The notes under the pieces are model-generated. The model was not told the DNA's origin. It saw only the letters and a program-made list of their open reading frames with translations, and did no database searches. Made by a program: the position numbers and the translations under genes. A DNA stretch of 10,823 bases from Oleidesulfovibrio sp964593925 (lineage in GTDB: Bacteria; Desulfobacterota; Desulfovibrionia; Desulfovibrionales; Desulfovibrionaceae), in assembly GCA_964593925.1 (NCBI GenBank), contig CAZQKM010000046.1:1-10823 (forward strand), read 5' to 3'. Below, one piece after another: positions 6,220 through 10,823 of the stretch. The stretch's first letter is position 1, and each line of letters begins with the position of its first letter.

Positions 6220-7610
6220 GCTTTAGCTGCTTTGCCTTGCACCCCTGCCTGCTTGAGGCTGTGGAAGCGAAAGGGCTTCGTTGTCCCACGCCTATTCAGG
6301 AACAGGCGATTCCGGCTGCGCTGGTGGGACACGACATTTTTGGTCTGGCCTCCACGGGCACAGGAAAGACCGCAGCGTTTGCCCTACCTTTGTTGCACAG
6401 GCTACTGCAGCAAAAAAAGGTAGCTCAAGTCCCGCGGGCGCTTGTCGTGGCACCTACGCGAGAACTTGTGATGCAGCTTTATGATGAGATCCGGGTGCTG
6501 GGCAGACATACACGGTTACGCTTTGTCCCCATATATGGTGGTGTGGGCTTGCATGGTCAAATACTGCAGTTGCGTACAGGTGCGGATGTATTGTTGGCTT
6601 GTCCTGGCAGGGTGCTTGACCATGTACGGCGGGGGCATGTTGATTTGAGTGGGGTGGATATACTGGTTTTGGATGAGGCCGATATGATGTTTGATATGGG
6701 CTTTTGGGGAGATGTACATACGCTACTACGTCTGACGCGGGCCCGCGCTCAAACCTTGCTGTTTTCTGCCACCATGCCTTCCTCGTTGCGCCCTTTTGCC
6801 ATGGAGGCCATGCAGAACCCTGTGGTGCTGGATATGGGTGCTGGGCACATGGCAGAGACAATACAACATACTTTGTGGCCCGTACCCACGCACTTAAAGA
6901 CGCCGTTGCTTAAGCATATCGCGCGTCAATATGCATCGCAGTCATTATTGGTATTTGTGCGTACTCGTCATGGGGCGCGTCGTTTGTGGCGCCAGCTTGG
7001 CAAATCCGGTATGGCAGTAACCTGCTTGCAGGGGAATTTATCTCAGCGGCGCCGGCGAGCCGCTTTGGAGGGGTTCAGGCGTGGTACATTTCGTGTTATG
7101 GTAGCTACGGATGTTGCGGCACGCGGGATTGATGTGTCACAAGTGGACTATGTGGTCAATTATGACTTTCCCCCTTCTGTGGAGGCCTGTATCCATCGTG
7201 CGGGCCGTACTGGAAGGGCTGGTCTAAGAGGAGAGGCCTTCAGCTTTGTGACTTCCGAGGACGAAACGCGGGTTCGGACCTTGGAGCGGGCAGTGGGCAA
7301 GCCACTGGAGCGTCGCTGGGCTGATGACTTTGATTATAGTGCTCCACAACGTACAGAGGCCGCTCGTCCCGCAAGGCCGCTTCGTGAACCACGCCCCTTG
7401 CGTGCACAAAGAGCGCGCAAACTTATGGAAGAGGTTGCGCAGGAACACAGTGGAGAAGGACTTACAGGAGTACCTGGGGATACAGCTAAGCCCGCTTTCA
7501 GAAATATGTCCAAGGAATCTCCGGCTCCGCGTAAACCCAGACCGGGTGAGTATGTGTTGCAGGCCGCTCGGGAGAATGTTTTACCGCGCAAGCGGCGTAA
7601 TACTCCCTGA
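6216..7610 (+). CDS. DEAD-box ATP-dependent RNA helicase, RhlE-like
   Basis: A 464-residue RNA helicase that unwinds short RNA duplexes using ATP. In bacteria such proteins serve ribosome assembly, mRNA decay or cold adaptation. All core motifs are present, numbered from GTG 6216: Q motif with CPTPIQEQAIP (23-33), motif I ASTGTGKT (45-52), Ia PTREL (80-84), CPGR (129-132, usually TPGR), II DEAD (153-156), III SAT (184-186), V ATDVAARGID (297-306) and VI HRAGRTGRAG (327-336). The C-terminal 90 residues are rich in Arg, Pro and Lys, like the basic tails of RhlE-type proteins, and probably help bind RNA. GTG 6216 gives the family-like opening MSFSCFALHPCLLEAV; ATG 6204 would add four residues. 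It probably shares a transcript with the small ORF it overlaps, and yajQ follows after 80 nt with no clear terminator between. Assignment to RhlE rather than another DEAD-box subfamily is less certain than the helicase call. Confidence 0.95.
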   Translation: MSFSCFALHPCLLEAVEAKGLRCPTPIQEQAIPAALVGHDIFGLASTGTGKTAAFALPLLHRLLQQKKVAQVPRALVVAPTRELVMQLYDEIRVLGRHTRLRFVPIYGGVGLHGQILQLRTGADVLLACPGRVLDHVRRGHVDLSGVDILVLDEADMMFDMGFWGDVHTLLRLTRARAQTLLFSATMPSSLRPFAMEAMQNPVVLDMGAGHMAETIQHTLWPVPTHLKTPLLKHIARQYASQSLLVFVRTRHGARRLWRQLGKSGMAVTCLQGNLSQRRRRAALEGFRRGTFRVMVATDVAARGIDVSQVDYVVNYDFPPSVEACIHRAGRTGRAGLRGEAFSFVTSEDETRVRTLERAVGKPLERRWADDFDYSAPQRTEAARPARPLREPRPLRAQRARKLMEEVAQEHSGEGLTGVPGDTAKPAFRNMSKESPAPRKPRPGEYVLQAARENVLPRKRRNTP

Positions 7611-7690
7611 ATATACATATATCCCAAACAGCCAGATTGCTGTGTGCCCCTTGGGTGGGCGGCAGATGGGCTTGAGAATGGAGGCAAGAT

Positions 7691-8182
7691 ATGCCGTCTT
7701 TTGATGTGGTCAGTAAAGTGGACCTGCAGGAAGTGGACAACGTGGTCAACAATGTAAAAAAAGAAGTGGAAACCCGTTATGACTTCCGTGATTCGGGCAC
7801 GGAGCTTTGTTTTGAAAAGGGGGCATCACGCATCATGGTGACAGCATCTGATAACATGAAAATGCGTGCCGTGCAGGAGATGTTGCTGGCTCATTGCGTG
7901 CGGCGTAAGGTAGACCCCAAATTTTTGGAGTTTGCTGAGCCGGAGCCCGCGGCAAAGGGAATGCTCAAACGTGGGGTGTCCCTTCGCGACGGTATTGCAA
8001 AAGATACTGCTCGAAAGATTGTCAAAAAAATTCAAGCTTCGAAGTTAAAAGTGCAAGGCGCCATTCAAGATGATCAGGTACGGGTGACTGGCAAAAAGCT
8101 GGATGATTTGCAGCAGGTTATTCAAATGCTGCGTGATGATGATTTTGGCGTTCCTTTGCAGTTTGTAAACATGCGCTCGTAG
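7691..8182 (+). CDS. yajQ: YajQ family nucleotide-binding protein
   Basis: A 163-residue cytoplasmic protein of the UPF0234/YajQ family, matching the usual length of about 160-165. It has the family opening MPSFDVVSKVDLQEVDN, the YDFRDS segment near residue 30, LKRGVSLRDGIAKDTARKIVK (about 92-112) and the end GVPLQFVNMRS. Family members have two ferredoxin-like domains. In Xanthomonas a homologue binds cyclic di-GMP and acts with a LysR-type regulator; whether that applies here is inference. GGAGG at 7680-7684, six nt before the ATG, fixes the start. The gene ends in two stop codons in a row (TAG TAG) and faces a minus-strand gene across a 44-nt gap. It may be co-transcribed with the helicase upstream, though no proof is visible. 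Confidence 0.96.
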   Translation: MPSFDVVSKVDLQEVDNVVNNVKKEVETRYDFRDSGTELCFEKGASRIMVTASDNMKMRAVQEMLLAHCVRRKVDPKFLEFAEPEPAAKGMLKRGVSLRDGIAKDTARKIVKKIQASKLKVQGAIQDDQVRVTGKKLDDLQQVIQMLRDDDFGVPLQFVNMRS

Positions 8183-8191
8183 TAGCTGTTG

Positions 8192-8205
8192 CCCTGCAAG
8201 CAGGG
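8192..8205. terminator. Short inverted repeat between convergent genes
   Basis: CCCTGC (8192-8197) and GCAGGG (8200-8205) form a short GC-rich hairpin in the 44-nt gap between the ends of yajQ and the minus-strand gene. The location suits a shared terminator, but neither strand has a T tract after it. Confidence 0.28.
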
Positions 8206-8226
8206 GGCCGCAGTACGGTATGTGTA

Positions 8227-8631
8227 TCAATAGCGGATGTGGCGTACCTCATCTGCATAACATTCAAGGTCGTTTTTTTCGCCTTCTTTATGGTTTTCTC
8301 GATAGAGCAGCGCTGACATATAAAAAATGGAGTCGATGCGCAGTGCGTTGGATGCGCTAAGGACAAAGCGCTCTAGTCGTTCTCTCACGGCTTGAGCAAT
8401 GACTTCGGGCAGAGCCGCAACATGTACTTCGGCATCTTGGGCCAACATTTGTAGTAGCGTGGCTTTTTGGAGTAACAGCTCCCGGTACCTGGCGTGATCT
8501 TTGGCCTCGTGTAGTGCCGTATGCGCACTTGTTTCAAGGGAGCGTATGTACTGTGCTTTGTCTTCTAAAAACGTGGCCAGCTCGTCCACGGGGTGGCGAG
8601 GGTGCTGTGAAGCAGTATGGGAGGAGCTCAT
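8227..8631 (-). CDS. Small conserved-looking protein of unknown function
   Basis: A 134-residue, mostly helical, soluble protein with no signal peptide, membrane segment or catalytic motif I can name. After a Ser/His-rich start it runs through ELATFLEDKAQYIRSLE, a charged helical middle (about 40-80) and the segment RFVLSASNALRIDSIFYMSA (about 90-110). It resembles uncharacterised Desulfovibrio proteins I recall, but I cannot name a family. The frame extends upstream to ATG 8685, giving 152 residues. I prefer ATG 8631 because AAGGA (minus strand, 8642-8646) lies 10 nt before it, while the longer form starts inside an inverted repeat with no ribosome binding site. The frame stays open for over 130 codons opposite no other gene, has protein-like composition, and is the only minus-strand gene here. 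It converges on yajQ and diverges from uup. Confidence 0.75.
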   Translation of the reverse strand: MSSSHTASQHPRHPVDELATFLEDKAQYIRSLETSAHTALHEAKDHARYRELLLQKATLLQMLAQDAEVHVAALPEVIAQAVRERLERFVLSASNALRIDSIFYMSALLYRENHKEGEKNDLECYADEVRHIRY

Positions 8632-8684
8632 GGTTGAATCATCCTTGTCTACAGATTGTCCCCAGTATAGATCTTTCCCTGCCA

Positions 8685-8727
8685 TCCGGCAAGCCGGAGG
8701 CGCACCACTTTGGCTCTGCGCCAGTGG
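8685..8727. repeat. Cluster of inverted repeats in the divergent spacer
   Basis: Three short inverted repeats are packed together. TCCGGC (8685-8690) pairs with GCCGGA (8693-8698). GGCGCA (8699-8704) pairs with TGCGCC (8717-8722). CCAC plus TGGC (8705-8714, two-base bulge) pairs with GCCA plus GTGG (8720-8727), followed by TTTT. The last two share bases and cannot form at once. They lie between the minus-strand gene and uup and could be an operator, a terminator-like leader of uup, or the end of a lost gene. Confidence 0.5.
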
Positions 8728-8771
8728 TTTTACTCGTCTTGTATCTGTAATGGAATGTGTAAGGAGTATGC

Positions 8772-10646
8772 ATGGCGCTTTTTAGCGTACACGATGTTTC
8801 ATTGAACCTGTATGGCCCGCAATTGCTTGACCAAGTGAGCATGCAGATGGAAGCAGGGGAGAGAGTGTGCCTCATGGGGCGTAATGGTCAAGGAAAGTCC
8901 ACATTTCTCAGGTTGCTGGCCGGAGAAGTACAGCCTGATTCCGGTACTGTGGCCTTTGGGCAGGGAGTGCGCGTGGGGATTTTGGAGCAGGCTGTGCCCC
9001 AAGGAGTCACCGGCTCGGTATATGCCACTGTCTGTGCCGGATTGGAGCAGGACGAGCAGGGGGCGGAAGCCGGGGGGGGAGGCCATTGGGAGTCGCATGG
9101 TGATATTGTAAGTGTTTTGAATCATTTGCGACTTGATCCTGAGGCGGATTTTTCTCGTCTTTCTGGGGGAATGAAGCGAAGGGCCATGCTTGCACGTGCT
9201 CTGGTACGTACTCCTGACCTTTTGCTGCTGGACGAGCCTACCAACCATCTGGATATGCGCTCCATTGCATGGTTAGAGGAATACCTGCTACGTCGTGTTC
9301 GGGCGTTGGTTTTTGTCACCCATGACAGGGCGTTTCTACGACGTGTGGCCACTCGTATTATTGAGCTTGATCGGGGTAAAATGGCAGACTGGAGCTGTGA
9401 TTATGATACCTTTTTGGAGCGTAAGCAGGCCCAACTTGATGTAGAGGAAAAAGAGTGGGCTCGCTTTGACAAAAAGTTGGCCACCGAAGAGGTCTGGATA
9501 CGACAGGGTATCAAGGCTCGCCGTACACGTAATATGGGGCGTGTGCGTGCATTGCGTGCCATGCGCGATGAGCGCAGACAGCGACGGGAGCGACAAGGGA
9601 GCGCTGTCATGCGATTGCAGGAGGCCGAGAAGAGCGGTAAACTGGTTATTGAGGTTTCCAAGATAAGCTATACATGGCTTGATGCCCCAAGGGGAACAGA
9701 TCCGGTTATTGACAATGTTTCAACATTGATAACCAGAGGTGATAAAGTTGGGGTTATTGGGCCTAATGGTGTGGGCAAAACAACGTTGTTACGTCTGTTG
9801 TTGGGCTCTCTGCCCCCCGATAGCGGAACAGTGCGCCATGGCACTCGTCTTGAGGTGGCTTATTTTGACCAGCTCCGCATGCGGCTCGACAATGAAGCCA
9901 GCGTACGTGATAATGTGGCAGACGGTAACGATACCATTGAGATAAATGGTACGCGTAAGCATGTTGTGGGGTATTTAAAAGAATTTTTGTTTGAGCCCGA
10001 TCGTATAATGATGCCGGTGAAAGTGCTTTCGGGTGGCGAGCGTAACCGACTACTGCTGGCAAGGTTGTTTGCACAGCCTTCTAACCTGCTGGTGATGGAC
10101 GAGCCCACCAACGATTTGGATATGGAAACTCTCGAACTGTTGGAGGCGCTGCTGGTAGAATATTCCGGTACAGTACTGATTGTCAGCCATGACAGGGCTT
10201 TTTTGAATAATGTGGTGACATCCACCCTTGTTTTTGAAGGCCATGGTGCTGTGGAAGAGTATGTGGGGGGCTATGACGACTGGTTGCGGCAGCGCTCTTC
10301 GCAGGTGGTTGATGTGCCTAAAAAAAATGCTGCTTCTGTCCACAGGACTTCTGCTTCCGGAGGCAAGGCTAGGCCTCGCAAGCTGACTTTCAATGAGCAG
10401 CGGGAACTGAGTACCTTGGATGAAGAGTTGAGCGCATTGCCGCTACGCATCGAATCGTTGGAAGCAGAACAGCATGCCGCAGAAGAAGCTCTTGCCGATC
10501 CTAATTTGTATGCAGATGCCCCTGATAGATTCGCCGCGTTGACAAGACGTTTGCCCGAGCTTGAAGCCGAACAAACTGCATTGTTAGTTCGCTGGGAGGA
10601 AGTGGAAGCACGCATTGAGGCCTTGCGCAACTCTGTAGGGGCATGA
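8772..10646 (+). CDS. uup: ABC-F family ATPase, Uup type
   Basis: A 624-residue soluble ABC-F protein with two ATPase domains and no membrane segments. Domain 1 has Walker A GRNGQGKST (36-44), signature LSGGMKRR (130-137), Walker B LLLLDEPTNHLD (150-161) and VTHDR (182-186). A charged helical linker (about 205-285) joins it to domain 2, with GPNGVGKTT (330-338), LSGGERNR (419-426), LLVMDEPTNDLD (439-450) and VSHDR (471-475). The C-terminal 85 residues form a predicted coiled coil rich in Glu and Ala, the extra domain that marks Uup. E. coli Uup (635 residues) acts on ribosomes and lowers precise transposon excision; ABC-F proteins in general act at the ribosomal E site. AAGGAG at 8761-8766, five nt before ATG 8772, fixes the start. 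Domain 1 has a glycine-rich insertion (residues 99-104) encoded by a G8 tract. An antibiotic-resistance ABC-F is less likely given the coiled-coil tail. Confidence 0.94.
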   Translation: MALFSVHDVSLNLYGPQLLDQVSMQMEAGERVCLMGRNGQGKSTFLRLLAGEVQPDSGTVAFGQGVRVGILEQAVPQGVTGSVYATVCAGLEQDEQGAEAGGGGHWESHGDIVSVLNHLRLDPEADFSRLSGGMKRRAMLARALVRTPDLLLLDEPTNHLDMRSIAWLEEYLLRRVRALVFVTHDRAFLRRVATRIIELDRGKMADWSCDYDTFLERKQAQLDVEEKEWARFDKKLATEEVWIRQGIKARRTRNMGRVRALRAMRDERRQRRERQGSAVMRLQEAEKSGKLVIEVSKISYTWLDAPRGTDPVIDNVSTLITRGDKVGVIGPNGVGKTTLLRLLLGSLPPDSGTVRHGTRLEVAYFDQLRMRLDNEASVRDNVADGNDTIEINGTRKHVVGYLKEFLFEPDRIMMPVKVLSGGERNRLLLARLFAQPSNLLVMDEPTNDLDMETLELLEALLVEYSGTVLIVSHDRAFLNNVVTSTLVFEGHGAVEEYVGGYDDWLRQRSSQVVDVPKKNAASVHRTSASGGKARPRKLTFNEQRELSTLDEELSALPLRIESLEAEQHAAEEALADPNLYADAPDRFAALTRRLPELEAEQTALLVRWEEVEARIEALRNSVGA

Positions 10647-10708
10647 CAGCCTTGTGCGCAGGTGCTTGCGGAGACTTTTCAGTGTATACTCTCGTATCAG
10701 CTGTTTTG

Positions 10709-10735
10709 TTGACAGCGTTGCGTAGTCAATATATC
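10709..10735 (+). promoter_or_regulatory. Candidate promoter for a gene beyond the window
   Basis: A perfect TTGACA (10709-10714) is followed by TATATC (10730-10735) at 15 bp, or by TATCAG (10732-10737) at 17 bp. Neither -10 is ideal. CGGG and CCCG (10782-10793) form a small hairpin downstream. An ATG occupies the last three bases of the window without a ribosome binding site, so the served gene is not identifiable. A second -10-like TATACT (10685-10690) has no good -35. Confidence 0.38.
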
Positions 10736-10823
10736 AGTTTAGCTAGATATTGCGATTTTATGTAAGTATGAGATCTCTGCACGGGCAAACCCGATATTCT
10801 CTTTTAACTAACTGTAATTTATG

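Noticed and set aside
5976..6332. Minus-strand open frame of 118 codons across the helicase start
   Set aside because: It is antisense to the small ORF and to a clear DEAD-box N-terminus, with no ribosome binding site and no family resemblance.
8501..8785. Plus-strand frame of 94 codons opposite the minus-strand gene
   Set aside because: The minus-strand frame has better composition and length; this one runs into the uup start out of frame.
10271..10630. Minus-strand frame of 119 codons inside uup
   Set aside because: It is a shadow of the Glu/Ala-rich coiled-coil tail of uup, whose codons produce long antisense frames.

Overview
The window looks like chromosomal DNA from a Gram-negative bacterium of roughly balanced GC content. 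The best guess is a relative of Desulfovibrio (Desulfobacterota). This rests on recalled resemblance of the small minus-strand protein and the DUF554 N-terminus to that group, so it is moderate at best. The plus strand is clearly richer in G and T than in C and A. Six of the seven well-supported protein genes lie on it, which fits a leading-strand segment. There are no tRNAs, rRNAs, CRISPR arrays or intact mobile elements.

Layout. Positions 1-350 hold no gene I can support. At 351-1049 is a DUF554 membrane protein of unknown role. It is followed by uvrA (1257-4034, excinuclease subunit A), whose start region has been tandemly duplicated. A decayed 92-bp copy with its own ribosome binding site, start codon and early stop sits directly upstream of the real start. 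After uvrA come a terminator-like hairpin with a T10 tract and a candidate promoter. Next is a stand-alone gene (4223-5542) for an NYN/PIN-fold nuclease-like domain joined to a LOTUS/OST-HTH domain, closed by a very clear intrinsic terminator. The next 660 bases (5543-6203) are not empty. They hold a second terminator that ends what may be a ~90-nt structured small RNA, then a stem-loop, then a 57-codon ORF not recognised as any family. The stop of that ORF overlaps the best start codon of the DEAD-box RNA helicase (6216-7610) in a GTGA arrangement. A yajQ gene (7691-8182) follows on the same strand.

A small minus-strand gene of unknown function (8227-8631) converges on yajQ and diverges from uup, an ABC-F ATPase (8772-10646). 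The divergent spacer carries nested inverted repeats. The last 177 bases hold a consensus -35 box, probably serving a gene beyond the window.

Theme. The recognised genes are housekeeping functions in nucleic acid maintenance and RNA or ribosome biology: UvrA in nucleotide excision repair, an RNA helicase, an ABC-F ribosome factor, YajQ and an NYN/LOTUS RNA-related protein. They are separate transcription units rather than one pathway operon. The most unusual items are the duplicated and decayed uvrA start, the small ORF coupled to the helicase, and the terminator-bounded candidate small RNA.
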